Shown here one piece after another: positions 33,557-43,178 of a DNA stretch of 64,000 bases. The stretch is from Lachnoclostridium sp. Marseille-P6806. GTDB lineage: Bacteria; Bacillota; Clostridia; Lachnospirales; Lachnospiraceae. Position 1 is the stretch's first letter. Every line of letters starts with the position of its first letter. The translations under genes and the position numbers were made by a program. Location: the NCBI RefSeq assembly GCF_900625025.1, contig NZ_LR130575.1, positions 1-64,000 on the forward strand, in the 5' to 3' direction. The notes beneath the pieces were generated by a model. It did not search any database. It worked only from the letters and a program-made list of their open reading frames with translations, and was not told the origin of the DNA.

Positions 33557-36037
33557 ATGACAGAGCGGAAAGCAGTCGGGAATTTGGAAACCCATATGTC
33601 GTCGGAGGCGGCGGTGATGGCGCAGGCCACACCGGCGCTGTTTGCCGCGGCAAAACGCCGGGGAGCGAACGAGAGAAATGAGCTCGACCGCCGCATCCGC
33701 ACGGCGTCGGGGCGTGCGGGAATCGGCTTTGACGACGGCCGCATCGAGAGCATCGCGGAATTTGTGGGCCCGGAGATCCTGTACCGGGATCTCATTGAGC
33801 GCGTCCGCAGGTACCATCCCTCCGACGATATTTCGCTGATCGAGAAAGCCTATCATGTGGCGGACAAGGCCCACGAGGGGCAGCTCCGAAAGTCCGGAGA
33901 GCCTTATATCATTCATCCCCTTTATGTCGCGATCATTCTGGCCGATCTGGAAATGGACAAGGAGACGATCGCGGCGGGGCTTCTTCACGATGTGGTGGAG
34001 GATACGCTGTTCACGCGGGAGGAGATTGAGGAGGGCTTCGGCCCCGACGTCGCGCTCCTTGTCGACGGCGTCACCAAGCTGTCCAAGCTCGAATTTGCCA
34101 AGAACTACAACAGCGCGGCGGACGGCCCCGATACCAAGGAAAAGACGGCGGAGCAGCTCGAATATCAGGCGCTCAATCTGCGCAAGATGTTCCTTGCCAT
34201 GGCGAAGGACATCCGCGTCATTCTGATTAAGCTGGCCGATCGTCTTCACAATATGCGCACGCTGGTGCATCAGCCCCCGGAGAAGCAGCAGCGCATTGCG
34301 CAGGAGACGCTGGATATCTATTCGCCGATTGCGCAGCGCCTCGGCATCAGCCGCATCAAAGTGGAGCTCGACGACCTCTCTCTGAAATATCTCAAGCCGG
34401 ACGTCTACTACGATCTTGTCGAGAAAGTGCATGAGCGCAAGCAGGAACGGGAGCGCTATGTGCAGGAGATTGCGCAGGAGGTCGAGGACAAGATGCGGGA
34501 GTCGAACATCGACGCCCGTGTGGACGGCCGCGTCAAGCACTTTTTCAGCATCTACAAGAAAATGGTCAATCAGGGCAAGACCCTCGATCAGATTTACGAC
34601 CTGTTTGCCGTCCGCATCATTGTGAGCACGGTCAAGGACTGCTACGCGGCGCTCGGCGTGATTCATGAGATGTATACGCCGATGCCCGGCCGCTTCAAGG
34701 ACTATATCGCGATGCCGAAGCCGAATAATTACCGCTCGCTTCACACCACGCTGATCGGCTCGACGGGACAGCCCTTTGAAATTCAGATCCGCACCTATGA
34801 GATGCACCGTGAGGCCGAATACGGTATCGCGGCGCACTGGAAATATAAGGAGGCCAGCAACGGCGCCCCGGTGGATTCCTCCGAGGAGGAAAAGCTCACA
34901 TGGCTCCGGCAGATCCTTGAGTGGCAGCAGGACATGCCGGACAACAAGACGTTCATGGACGGCCTCAAGTCCAACCTCGATCTGTTTTCGGACGATGTGT
35001 ACTGCTTTACGCCGAACGGAGAGGTCAAAACGCTCCGTGCGGGTTCCACGCCCATTGACTTCGCCTATGCCGTGCATTCCGCGGTGGGAAACCGGATGAT
35101 CGGAGCGCGGGTCAACGGCAAGCTCGTCAACATCGACTATCAGATTCAGAACGGGGACCGTATTGAGATTCTGACCTCGCAGAATTCCCGCGGCCCGAGC
35201 CGGGACTGGCTCACGGTGGCGAAGAGCCCTCAGACCCGCAATAAAATCAATCAGTGGTTCAAGCAGGAGTTCAAGGAGGAAAATGTTGACCGGGGCAGGG
35301 AGCTGATCGCGGCCTACGGAAAGGCCAAGGGGCTGAACCTCCCGGAGCTTCTTGTCCCTGAATATATCGGTGTGATCCAGCGCAAGTACGGCTTCCGAAA
35401 CTGGGAGGCGGTGCTGGCGGCCATCGGGCACGGCGGCCTCAAGGAGGGGCAGATCGTCAATAAGCTGCAGGAGCTTTACGACGCGGACCACCCCAAGGTG
35501 CTGACCAACGAGGAGATTCTGCGTCAGGTGGAGGAAAGCGCGGCGGCGAATGCGGCCCGCATGGTGCCGCGCGGTGCGAATCCCATCGTGGTCAAGGGCA
35601 TTCATGATGTCGACGTTCATTTCTCGAAGTGCTGCAATCCGGTGCCGGGGGACGAGATTGTCGGCTTTGTCACGCGCGGGCGGGGAATTTCCATTCACCG
35701 CACCGACTGCATCAACATCATTCATATGCCGGAGATCGACCGCGGCCGTTTCATTGAGGCGGAGTGGGAATCCGGTGCGGACACCACGAGCGATAAGCCG
35801 TTCGAGGCGAAGCTGGCGGTCTATGCCGACGACCGGAGCGGGCTTCTGAATGACGTTTCCCGCGTATTTACGGAAATGGGGATTAATATCACCTCCCTGT
35901 CGACGCGGACGAGCAAGAGCGGGCGGGCGACCATGGAAGTGACGTTCCGTGTCCGCGGCAAGGGCGATCTGACCGTCATCGCGGACAAGCTCCGGCAGGT
36001 GCGGAGCGTTGTGGATGTCGAGCGCGGTAAGGGCTGA
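33557..36037 (+). CDS. rel: Bifunctional (p)ppGpp synthetase/hydrolase, Rel/SpoT type
   Basis: 826 residues; makes and degrades the stringent-response alarmone. The order is the HD hydrolase with intact HDxxED (144-149, LLHDVVED), the synthetase (IYDLFAVRII, KDYIAMPKPNNYRSLHT, FEIQIRTYEMHREAEYGIAAHWKYKE), then TGS (VYCFTPNGEVKTLRAGSTPIDFAY), a zinc-finger/helical part (HFSKCCNPVPGDEIVG) and a C-terminal ACT domain (YADDRSGLLNDVSRVF). Both catalytic sites look functional. The first ~80 residues are unusually long; ATG 33617, eight bases after GGAGG, is a plausible later start. Confidence 0.94.
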   Translation: MTERKAVGNLETHMSSEAAVMAQATPALFAAAKRRGANERNELDRRIRTASGRAGIGFDDGRIESIAEFVGPEILYRDLIERVRRYHPSDDISLIEKAYHVADKAHEGQLRKSGEPYIIHPLYVAIILADLEMDKETIAAGLLHDVVEDTLFTREEIEEGFGPDVALLVDGVTKLSKLEFAKNYNSAADGPDTKEKTAEQLEYQALNLRKMFLAMAKDIRVILIKLADRLHNMRTLVHQPPEKQQRIAQETLDIYSPIAQRLGISRIKVELDDLSLKYLKPDVYYDLVEKVHERKQERERYVQEIAQEVEDKMRESNIDARVDGRVKHFFSIYKKMVNQGKTLDQIYDLFAVRIIVSTVKDCYAALGVIHEMYTPMPGRFKDYIAMPKPNNYRSLHTTLIGSTGQPFEIQIRTYEMHREAEYGIAAHWKYKEASNGAPVDSSEEEKLTWLRQILEWQQDMPDNKTFMDGLKSNLDLFSDDVYCFTPNGEVKTLRAGSTPIDFAYAVHSAVGNRMIGARVNGKLVNIDYQIQNGDRIEILTSQNSRGPSRDWLTVAKSPQTRNKINQWFKQEFKEENVDRGRELIAAYGKAKGLNLPELLVPEYIGVIQRKYGFRNWEAVLAAIGHGGLKEGQIVNKLQELYDADHPKVLTNEEILRQVEESAAANAARMVPRGANPIVVKGIHDVDVHFSKCCNPVPGDEIVGFVTRGRGISIHRTDCINIIHMPEIDRGRFIEAEWESGADTTSDKPFEAKLAVYADDRSGLLNDVSRVFTEMGINITSLSTRTSKSGRATMEVTFRVRGKGDLTVIADKLRQVRSVVDVERGKG

Positions 36038-36075
36038 TCACCGCAGAAATGCAGAAGATGAAATGGAGAATGCGT

Positions 36076-36702
36076 ATGATCCGCATTGGCTGCTATGAGG
36101 TCGGAATGCTGCCGACGAATACCTATTTTCTGTACCGGGAGGGCGGGACGGACTGCGTCGTCGTGGATCCGGCGGATCACGGCGGGGAAATTTATGCTTC
36201 GCTCTGCGGCGAGGGTCTTTCCGTGCGCGCCATTCTCCTGACGCACGGGCATTTTGATCATATCTGGGGCGTGGAGGAGCTGCGGAAGCTCTCCGGGGCG
36301 CCGGTCTGCGCGTGGGAAAAGGAAAGACGCCTCCTGTCGGATCCGCAGCTCAACGAATCGGCGTCCTGCGGGCGTCCGTGCACCGTGGCGCCGGACCGCT
36401 GGTTCCGGGACGGCGAGAGTTTTACCTTTGCGGGCATCGGCTTTACTCTTCTGGGGACGCCGGGACATACCGAGGGGAGCTGCTGCTATTATGTCAGCGA
36501 GGAGGGACTGCTTCTCAGCGGGGACACTCTCTTTCAGCTCTCGGTCGGACGCACGGATCTCCCCACCGGTTCCATGAGCGAGCTGGTCCGGTCGATCCGT
36601 AGCAGGCTCTACGGGCTTCCGGAGAAAACCCGTGTTTTCCCGGGACACGGGCCGGAGACCGATATCGGGACGGAGATGAAGTTTAACAGCTATCTGGCGT
36701 GA
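36076..36702 (+). CDS. Metallo-beta-lactamase-fold hydrolase, glyoxalase II-like
   Basis: 208 residues. The zinc motif THGHFDH (56-62), TPGHTEGSCCYY, LLSGDTLF and the C-terminal FPGHGPET give a complete two-zinc site. The short length lacks the substrate-binding helical domain of true glyoxalase II, so it is closer to the YcbL group. Start ATG 36076 is chosen because GGAG lies 8 bases upstream and it begins IRIGCYEVGMLPTNTY, as relatives do. It lies between rel and hemZ, a common Firmicute order. Confidence 0.88.
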   Translation: MIRIGCYEVGMLPTNTYFLYREGGTDCVVVDPADHGGEIYASLCGEGLSVRAILLTHGHFDHIWGVEELRKLSGAPVCAWEKERRLLSDPQLNESASCGRPCTVAPDRWFRDGESFTFAGIGFTLLGTPGHTEGSCCYYVSEEGLLLSGDTLFQLSVGRTDLPTGSMSELVRSIRSRLYGLPEKTRVFPGHGPETDIGTEMKFNSYLA

Positions 36703-38324
36703 CGGCGGATTCGGACAGGGCGGCGGAGGAACATGGTGATAGTGTGAAAATTGCGACGGTGAACAAGGATCTGTACCGCTATGAGATACATGCGCTGATC
36801 AAGGCCTTTTATCCGGAGGAGGATGTAAAGGTCTTTGTCTTTGCGGACAGTCCGGAGGGAGAGCTGCCGGGGTCGGCGGACAGCCTGTCGGCAGAGCTCA
36901 GGAATTATATCAAAGAGCACGGCGGGGATCCGAAACGGGATGCCGCGCTGTTTCTTTGCGTACATTACGGGGAGAACGGATTGACCGTCCGCGCGGCAGG
37001 GCGGTGCTTTGCACCCCTCCCGGAGGAGCTTCCGGAGAGCTTTTCCGGGAGCTTTGACAGGAAGAGCCCGGCGCTCGGAACGGCGCTGAAGCACATGCTG
37101 TACCGGCTTCTGTCGGAGCTTACCGGGGCCGTGCTCCCGTGGGGAGAGCTGATCGGAATACGGCCGACCAAGCTCGCGATGGAGGCGCTTTCTGACGGGG
37201 CATCCCGGGAGGAGGCGGCCTTTCGCATGATGCGGGAGCACCGCGTCAGCCGGGAAAAGGCGGAGCTCGCCGCGGATATTGCGGTGAGGGAGAGGGAGAT
37301 TCTCTCCCGCATTCGCTGCGAGGACGGGTACAGCCTCTATATCGGGATCCCGTTCTGCCCGACGACCTGCCTCTACTGCTCTTTTACCAGCTTTCCGCTG
37401 GCGGCGTGGAGCGGCGCGGTGGACGACTATTTGGATGCGCTGGAGAGGGAGATCCGCGAGACGTCCCGCATCATGCGTGGGCGGCAGCTCCCGGACACTG
37501 TCTACATCGGGGGCGGAACGCCGACCACGCTGGAGCCGGCGCAGATGGACCGGCTTCTCCGGGTGATCCGCGAATGCTTTCCTCTGGAGGGCCTCTTGGA
37601 ATTTACCTGTGAGGCGGGGCGGCCTGACAGCATCACGCGGGACAAGCTCCGGGTTCTGAAAAATCACGGGGTGAGCCGCATCAGCGTGAATCCGCAGACG
37701 ATGAACGACCGGACACTCCGCCTGATCGGGCGGCAGCATGACGCGGAGCAGACGGTGCGTGCCTTTTACGAGGCGCGGGAGGCCGGCTTTGACAACATCA
37801 ATATGGACATTATTCTGGGGCTTCCCGAGGAGACGGAGGGGGACGTCCGCCATACGGTCCGGGAGATCGGGCGGCTCGCTCCGGATGATCTGACGGTGCA
37901 CTCTCTGGCGCTCAAGCGGAGCTCCAGAATGCAGGAGTGGATCGAGAGAAACGGCTTCCGCGCCATCCGCAACACCGACGAAACCATGCGCATTGCGGCG
38001 GAGGGTGCGGCCCGCATGGGCCTCGTTCCCTACTACCTCTACCGCCAGAAGAACATGTCCGGGAATTTTGAGAACGTGGGCTACGCGAAGCCGGGAAACG
38101 GGAGAGAACCGGCGCGCTACGGCATCTACAATATCCTCATTATGGAAGAACGGCAGACCATCCTTGCTCTGGGAGCCGGAGCGATCACGAAGCGGGTATT
38201 TGCGGACGGACGCATCGAGCGCTGCGAAAATGCCAAGGACGTCACGACCTATATGGAAAACATTGGGGAAATGATCAAAAGAAAGAGGCGGCTTTTCGAG
38301 GAGGAATGGATCCGGCCGGAATAA
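36699..38324 (+). CDS. hemZ: Oxygen-independent coproporphyrinogen dehydrogenase HemZ-type radical SAM protein
   Basis: 541 residues from GTG 36699, which overlaps the stop of the previous gene. A family-specific N-terminal domain (NKDLYRYEIHALIKAFYPEEDVKV, LPWGELIGIRPTKLAMEAL) precedes the radical SAM core with CPTTCLYC for the 4Fe-4S cluster, YIGGGTPTTL, RISVNPQTMND and NMDIILGLPEET. An alternative start at GTG 36744, behind GGAGGA, would remove 15 residues with no family similarity and may be the true one. The expected reaction is decarboxylation of coproporphyrinogen III, but many HemZ-like proteins are untested. Confidence 0.9.
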   Translation: MTADSDRAAEEHGDSVKIATVNKDLYRYEIHALIKAFYPEEDVKVFVFADSPEGELPGSADSLSAELRNYIKEHGGDPKRDAALFLCVHYGENGLTVRAAGRCFAPLPEELPESFSGSFDRKSPALGTALKHMLYRLLSELTGAVLPWGELIGIRPTKLAMEALSDGASREEAAFRMMREHRVSREKAELAADIAVREREILSRIRCEDGYSLYIGIPFCPTTCLYCSFTSFPLAAWSGAVDDYLDALEREIRETSRIMRGRQLPDTVYIGGGTPTTLEPAQMDRLLRVIRECFPLEGLLEFTCEAGRPDSITRDKLRVLKNHGVSRISVNPQTMNDRTLRLIGRQHDAEQTVRAFYEAREAGFDNINMDIILGLPEETEGDVRHTVREIGRLAPDDLTVHSLALKRSSRMQEWIERNGFRAIRNTDETMRIAAEGAARMGLVPYYLYRQKNMSGNFENVGYAKPGNGREPARYGIYNILIMEERQTILALGAGAITKRVFADGRIERCENAKDVTTYMENIGEMIKRKRRLFEEEWIRPE

Positions 38325-38372
38325 ACCGGCTGAAATTGCACAGAAATTTTGTTAAAAATTCAGAAATTACGT

Positions 38373-38411
38373 AAAACCGCGTTGGAATACTCTTGCCAAC
38401 GCGGTTTTTTT
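38373..38411 (+). terminator. Strong terminator after hemZ
   Basis: A 13-bp stem (AAAACCGCGTTGG with CCAACGCGGTTTT) and a 10-base loop end in seven Ts. It closes the rel-hemZ unit 48 bases after the hemZ stop. Confidence 0.92.
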
Positions 38412-38523
38412 GTAGTATTGTTCACAAGCGTTGGGGTGCCGCTGTACCGGCGCGCTTTCATTATCGTAAAAAGAAAGATTTCAGAAAAATTTCAGGAAAA
38501 GAAATTCAGGAGCAGTATCATTC

Positions 38524-40644
38524 ATGGCAAAAAATCTGATCATAGTGGAGTCTCCGGCCAAGTCCAAGACAATCAAGAAATTTCTCGGCGCAGGCTATGA
38601 GGTCGTAGCCAGTCAGGGGCATGTGCGCGATCTTCCGAAGAGCCAGATGGGCATTGACGTTGCGCATGACTACGAGCCGAAATATATTACCATCCGGGGC
38701 AAGGGAGAGCTTCTGGCGGCGCTTCGCAGGGAAGTGAAGAAAGCGGATAAGATTTATCTTGCGACGGACCCTGACCGGGAGGGGGAGGCGATCAGCTGGC
38801 ACCTGCTCTCGGCGCTGGGACTGGACGGGAAAAGCGCGGGGAAAAAGGTCTCTCGCATCACATTCAACGAAATCACCAAAAATGCGGTCCGGGAGGCGAT
38901 ACGGCATCCCCGGGATATCGACATGAATCTTGTGGACGCGCAGCAGGCGCGCCGCGTCATGGACCGTATGGTGGGATATCGGATCAGCCCCCTCCTCTGG
39001 GCCAAGGTGAAGCGGGGACTTTCGGCAGGCCGCGTACAGTCGGTGGCGCTTCGCATGATCGGTGACCGCGAGGAGGAGATCGGGAGCTTTATTCCGCAGG
39101 AGTACTGGAGCCTTGACGCGGTATTCGGGGTAAAGGGCGAGAAAAAGTCGATCACGGCGCATTACTACGGCGCGGCGGACGCGGGAACCGGGCACAGACA
39201 GGATATCCCGGACAGAGCGGCGGCCGAGGCCATTCAGAGCGAGCTTGCGGGAGCCTCGTTCCGCGTGTCGGAGATCCGAAAGAGCGAGCGGACGACGAAA
39301 GCGCCCCTGCCGTTCACGACCTCGACGCTGCAGCAGGAGGCCAGCAAGACCCTGAATTTCTCGACGCAGAAGACCATGCGCATCGCGCAGCAGCTCTATG
39401 AGGGCGTCGACATCAAGGGACAGGGGACCGTGGGTCTTATCACCTATCTCCGTACCGACAGCGTGAGAATTTCGGAGGAGGCAGGGACCGCGGCGGCGGA
39501 CTACATCGGCTCCGTCTACGGAAAAGAATATATGGAGGCCTTGCAGGCGGTGAAAAAGAACGGCCCGGTGCGCTCGCAGGACGCCCATGAGGCCATCCGC
39601 CCCACGGATATTCTTCGGACGCCCGATTCTGTCCGGGCGGACCTTGGCCGGGATCAGCTCCGTCTGTACCAGCTTATCTGGAAGCGTTTTACGGCCTCCC
39701 GCATGAGCGCGGCAAAGTACGAGACCACACAGGTACGCATCGAGGGCAAAGGAAAGAAGCGCAGCCACATCTTCACGCTGTCCGCCTCCCGCGTCGTTTT
39801 CGACGGCTTCATGCGGGTCTATACCAACGACGAGGAGAAAGGGCTGAACGCCGGGACGGCGAAAGGGATCGATGAAAATTCCGTCCTTACCCTGCAGGAA
39901 TTTCTTCCCGAACAGCACTTCACCCAGCCGCAGCCGCATTATACCGAGGCGTCTCTGGTGCGGGCGCTGGAGGAGCAGGGGATCGGACGCCCGTCGACCT
40001 ATGCGCCGACAATCACGACGATTCTGGGCCGCCGCTACGTGGTAAAGGAGGATAAGAACCTCTACATGACCGAGCTGGGCGAGATCGTGAACAACATGAT
40101 GAAAGAGGCGTTCCCGCAGATCGTCGATCCGCGCTTCACGGCAAATCTGGAAAGTCTTCTGGACGGCGTGGCGGACGGAGAGGTGAAGTGGAAGACCATC
40201 ATCGAGAACTTCTATCCTGATTTGGACGAGGCGGTGAACAAGGCGGAGCAGGAGCTGGATCAGGTGCGGATCGCCGATGAGGAATCGGATGAAATCTGCG
40301 AAAAATGCGGCCGCCGCATGGTGATCAAGTACGGACCTCACGGGAAATTTCTCGCCTGTCCCGGTTTCCCGGAGTGCCGGAACACCAGACCGTATTTCGA
40401 GAAGATCGGCGTTGCCTGTCCGCAGTGCGGCAGGGATATCGTCATCAAGAAGACGCGGAAAGGCCGGAAATATTACGGATGCCTCGGGAACCCGGAGTGT
40501 GATTTCATGGTATGGCAGAAGCCCTCGAAGAAGCGCTGTCCGGTCTGCGGAGGTCTTATGCTGGAGAAAGGGCAGAAGCTCGTGTGCAGCAATGAGGAAT
40601 GCGGGCACATGGAGGAACGGCAGCAGGAGGAGAACGGAAGATGA
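38524..40644 (+). CDS. topA: DNA topoisomerase I
   Basis: 706 residues; relaxes negative supercoils. The Toprim domain has LIIVESPAKSKTI and ATDPDREGEAISWHL. The active-site Tyr308 lies in LITYLRTDSVRIS. RGLSAGRVQSVALRM and EEQGIGRPSTYAPTI are conserved core motifs. Three C-terminal four-cysteine zinc ribbons follow (CEKCGRRM.., CPQCGRDI.., CPVCGGLM..). AGGAG lies 11 bases before the ATG. The end overlaps codY by ATGA, so the nutrient regulator is made together with the topoisomerase. Confidence 0.97.
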   Translation: MAKNLIIVESPAKSKTIKKFLGAGYEVVASQGHVRDLPKSQMGIDVAHDYEPKYITIRGKGELLAALRREVKKADKIYLATDPDREGEAISWHLLSALGLDGKSAGKKVSRITFNEITKNAVREAIRHPRDIDMNLVDAQQARRVMDRMVGYRISPLLWAKVKRGLSAGRVQSVALRMIGDREEEIGSFIPQEYWSLDAVFGVKGEKKSITAHYYGAADAGTGHRQDIPDRAAAEAIQSELAGASFRVSEIRKSERTTKAPLPFTTSTLQQEASKTLNFSTQKTMRIAQQLYEGVDIKGQGTVGLITYLRTDSVRISEEAGTAAADYIGSVYGKEYMEALQAVKKNGPVRSQDAHEAIRPTDILRTPDSVRADLGRDQLRLYQLIWKRFTASRMSAAKYETTQVRIEGKGKKRSHIFTLSASRVVFDGFMRVYTNDEEKGLNAGTAKGIDENSVLTLQEFLPEQHFTQPQPHYTEASLVRALEEQGIGRPSTYAPTITTILGRRYVVKEDKNLYMTELGEIVNNMMKEAFPQIVDPRFTANLESLLDGVADGEVKWKTIIENFYPDLDEAVNKAEQELDQVRIADEESDEICEKCGRRMVIKYGPHGKFLACPGFPECRNTRPYFEKIGVACPQCGRDIVIKKTRKGRKYYGCLGNPECDFMVWQKPSKKRCPVCGGLMLEKGQKLVCSNEECGHMEERQQEENGR

Positions 40645-41429
40645 ACAATGTGATTTTACTTGACAGGACCCGGAAGATCGGCAAGCTGCTTCACAACAAC
40701 AGCACCGGCAAGGTGGTGTTCAGCGATATCTGCATGGTGCTCGCGGAGATTCTGAAATCCAATATCTATATTATTTCGAGAAAGGGCAAGGTGCTCGGCA
40801 TCGGCCACGGCGGGGACGTGCCGGTTCTCGGAGAGCTGATCGAGGAGAATATCGGCGATTTCATCGACAGCGCGCTCAACGAGCGGCTGCTCGCCGTCCT
40901 TTCCACCAAGGAGAACGTCAGCCTCATGACCCTCGGCTTTGAGAGAGAAGAAAACGCGGAGCGGCATGCGACCATTTCTCCCATCGAGATCGCGGGCGAG
41001 AGACTCGGCACGGTGTTCATGTACCGGAGCGGCGCGGAGTATGACATCGACGACATCATCCTCTGCGAGTACGGGACAACGGTCGTGAGCCTCGAGATGC
41101 TGCGGGCTGTCACGGAGGAAAATGAGGAGGAGAACCGCAGGATCGCCGTGGTGAAGTCGGCCATCGGGACCCTCAGCTATTCCGAGATGGAGGCGATCGT
41201 CTGTATTTTTGACGAGCTCTCGGGCAAGGAGGGCATCCTCGTCGCCAGCAAGATCGCGGACAAGGAGGGAATCACGCGCTCGGTGATCGTGAACGCGCTG
41301 CGCAAATTCGAGTCGGCGGGCGTTCTGGAATCCCGCTCCTCGGGAATGAAAGGAACCTATATCAAGGTGCTGAACGACGCGGTCTATTCGGAAATCGACA
41401 GCATCCGGAAGCAGATCCGGGCGCACTGA
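40641..41429 (+). CDS. codY: GTP-sensing global transcriptional repressor CodY
   Basis: 262 residues. An N-terminal GAF domain (LLDRTRKIGKLLHNN, IYIISRKGKVLGIG) binds branched-chain amino acids. The C-terminal winged helix has ASKIADKEGITRSVIVNALRKFESAGV and SSGMKGTYIKVLND, which is almost invariant in CodY. It represses nutrient-uptake and stationary-phase genes when amino acids and GTP are plentiful. Start ATG 40641 overlaps the topA stop. The pilus locus begins 22 bases later, which invites the question of CodY control. Confidence 0.96.
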   Translation: MNNVILLDRTRKIGKLLHNNSTGKVVFSDICMVLAEILKSNIYIISRKGKVLGIGHGGDVPVLGELIEENIGDFIDSALNERLLAVLSTKENVSLMTLGFEREENAERHATISPIEIAGERLGTVFMYRSGAEYDIDDIILCEYGTTVVSLEMLRAVTEENEEENRRIAVVKSAIGTLSYSEMEAIVCIFDELSGKEGILVASKIADKEGITRSVIVNALRKFESAGVLESRSSGMKGTYIKVLNDAVYSEIDSIRKQIRAH

Positions 41430-41451
41430 CGCGCCATGACGGTACGGCGGA

Positions 41452-42324
41452 ATGGGATCTGGGGACAGACGCAAAAACGGATTTCAAAATAGAGTTCAGA
41501 CCGGCTTTCTGCAAAGACTTACAGAGAACCTTTGGCGCGCGGCACGGGCGGAGTCCGGGGTAGCGGCGCTGATTCTCGTGCTGGCGCTGGCGGTGCTCGC
41601 CGCGTTCATCCTCATCGCGGCGCTTCCTGCGTGGAAGAGGCATCTTGAGGATGTCCGCATGACCTACGACGTGCAGAGCGTCGTCACGGCAAAGGACGTG
41701 GCGAAGATCACGTATCTGCAGGACGGGGAGAGCGGACTTGTGACCTATTATTACGATGAGCTGACGCACTGCTGCCTGTCTCGGGAGAAGATCGGCACGA
41801 TTGTGCCCTACGGCCGCTCGTTTGCGGAGCAGAACCGGAACGGGGAAACCGGCGCGGCCGGGATCCCGAATCTGGGCGAAGAGGGAGGCGCGCAGCTTCT
41901 TGCCGTTATTGTCGGGGAGGAGAGCGTCCGCGCCCGCTGGACGGGAAAGACGTGGACATATTACGACTATACGCTGATGAGCCGGGAGGAGCGTGCGGCG
42001 CTCCGCGGCTCGGAGCTTGCGGAGATGGACCGCGATTCCGCAAGACGCGCCGCCCGTGCTGCCCGCGCGCGCTATGAGGAGGACAATGCCGAGGCGCTGC
42101 GCCGGGGCGAGGAGCCCGGGCCAGTGGTCTATCGCTATGATATCTTTTCGGATACGGCGATACCGGAGGAACAGTCGAGCGAGGAACAGGCAGGCGGAGA
42201 GCAGCCGGGAGAGGCGCTTCTTTCGCCGGTGCCGGTTCCCTACGGCGTCTTGTTCTCCGGCGTGGTGGAGGTGCGGATTCAGGGAACGCAGATCGAGACG
42301 GTCTGGAGGGAGGAGCTGCCATGA
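41452..42324 (+). CDS. Single-pass membrane protein, possible minor pilin, first gene of the pilus locus
   Basis: 290 residues. A basic N-terminus is followed by RAESG and a hydrophobic helix (VAALILVLALAVLAAFILIAA, ~37-57). The ESG before the helix resembles the minor pilins at 50860 and 52013 in this locus, but there is no Glu at +5, so processing by the prepilin peptidase is uncertain. The outer part contains YLQDGESGLVTYYYDE and a charged Ala/Arg/Glu-rich segment. No known family is recognised. It overlaps the prepilin peptidase gene by 4 bases. The ribosome binding site is weak, so the start is uncertain. Confidence 0.65.
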   Translation: MGSGDRRKNGFQNRVQTGFLQRLTENLWRAARAESGVAALILVLALAVLAAFILIAALPAWKRHLEDVRMTYDVQSVVTAKDVAKITYLQDGESGLVTYYYDELTHCCLSREKIGTIVPYGRSFAEQNRNGETGAAGIPNLGEEGGAQLLAVIVGEESVRARWTGKTWTYYDYTLMSREERAALRGSELAEMDRDSARRAARAARARYEEDNAEALRRGEEPGPVVYRYDIFSDTAIPEEQSSEEQAGGEQPGEALLSPVPVPYGVLFSGVVEVRIQGTQIETVWREELP

Positions 42325-43148
42325 CGGGAACACTGTTTCCGCCGGAGTTTCTTTTTGCGGACCGTTTTTTCTGCGCGTATGTGGTGGCACTGGCGTTTAT
42401 TCTGGGCTCCGTGCTTGGGAGCTTTCTCAATTGTATGGCGTGGCGCGCGGTGCACGGCGGGAGCGTCCGGAAAGGGCGAAGCCGCTGCACGCACTGCGGG
42501 CATATTTTATCTGCCGCGGAGCTTGTGCCGGTGTTTAGCTATCTGCTTCTTCGCGGCCGCTGCCGCCACTGCGGGGAAAGGGTATCCCCCCGCTACATGC
42601 TGACGGAGCTGTCGCTGGGGCTGTTTTTCGCGGCGGCCGTCCTCCGCTTCGGCGTGAGCGCGGAGGCTCTGCGCGCCGCGGGCCTTGCGTGCATTCTGCT
42701 GTCGCTGTCTCTCATCGATCTTGATTCTTACCGGATACCGAACCACTTTATTGCGGCGGCGCTGCTCTGGTGGACGGTGTTTCTTTTTTTTGCTCCTGCG
42801 GGACGCGGACTTTCTTTCTGGCACCGTGCCGGAGCGGCGCTCTTTGAGGGAGTCGCGGGAGGCGCGGCTGTCGGGGGAGGCATGCTTCTTATTTCGCTGC
42901 TCTTTGATCGGCTTACCGGCAAGGAGAGTCTTGGAGGCGGCGACATCAAGCTTTTTTTTGCTGCGGGACTGTATCTTGGCCCGGCGGCGGGGCTTCTCTG
43001 CGTCATTCTCTCCTGCGTGTTCGGGCTTGTCTTTGCCCTGCTTCGCAGACAGCAGAGAATTCCTTTCGGCCCGGCTATTTCCTCCGCGCTTCTTCTCTGC
43101 CTGTTGTTTGGCCGGCAAGTTGTCATATGGTATATGAATTTGTTATGA
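42321..43148 (+). CDS. pilD: Prepilin peptidase (leader peptidase/N-methyltransferase)
   Basis: 275 residues, about eight membrane helices. SVLGSFLNCMAWR, the two CxxC pairs of the cytoplasmic zinc loop (CTHCGH, CRHCGE), the first catalytic Asp region LSLIDLDSYRIPN and the second GGGDIKLFFAAGLYLG are all intact. It should cut the G-1 position of the pilins at 50280, 52013, 52410 and 52995 and methylate the new N-termini. ATGA overlap with the preceding gene. Confidence 0.95.
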   Translation: MTGTLFPPEFLFADRFFCAYVVALAFILGSVLGSFLNCMAWRAVHGGSVRKGRSRCTHCGHILSAAELVPVFSYLLLRGRCRHCGERVSPRYMLTELSLGLFFAAAVLRFGVSAEALRAAGLACILLSLSLIDLDSYRIPNHFIAAALLWWTVFLFFAPAGRGLSFWHRAGAALFEGVAGGAAVGGGMLLISLLFDRLTGKESLGGGDIKLFFAAGLYLGPAAGLLCVILSCVFGLVFALLRRQQRIPFGPAISSALLLCLLFGRQVVIWYMNLL

Positions 43149-43149
43149 T
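43120..43149 (+). promoter_or_regulatory. Candidate internal promoter for pilM
   Basis: TTGTCA (43120-43125) and TATGAT (43144-43149) are 18 bases apart, in the last codons of pilD. It would give the assembly genes pilM to pilC an extra start of transcription. Confidence 0.4.
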
Positions 43150-43178
43150 TTCGGTAATACATTGCTGTGAGGGCATTC

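Noticed and set aside
41452-41560. Canonical prepilin signal in the first pilus-locus gene
   Set aside because: The ESG and helix resemble a prepilin, but there is no Glu at +5 and no FT(L/F) start, so I call it only possibly pilin-like.
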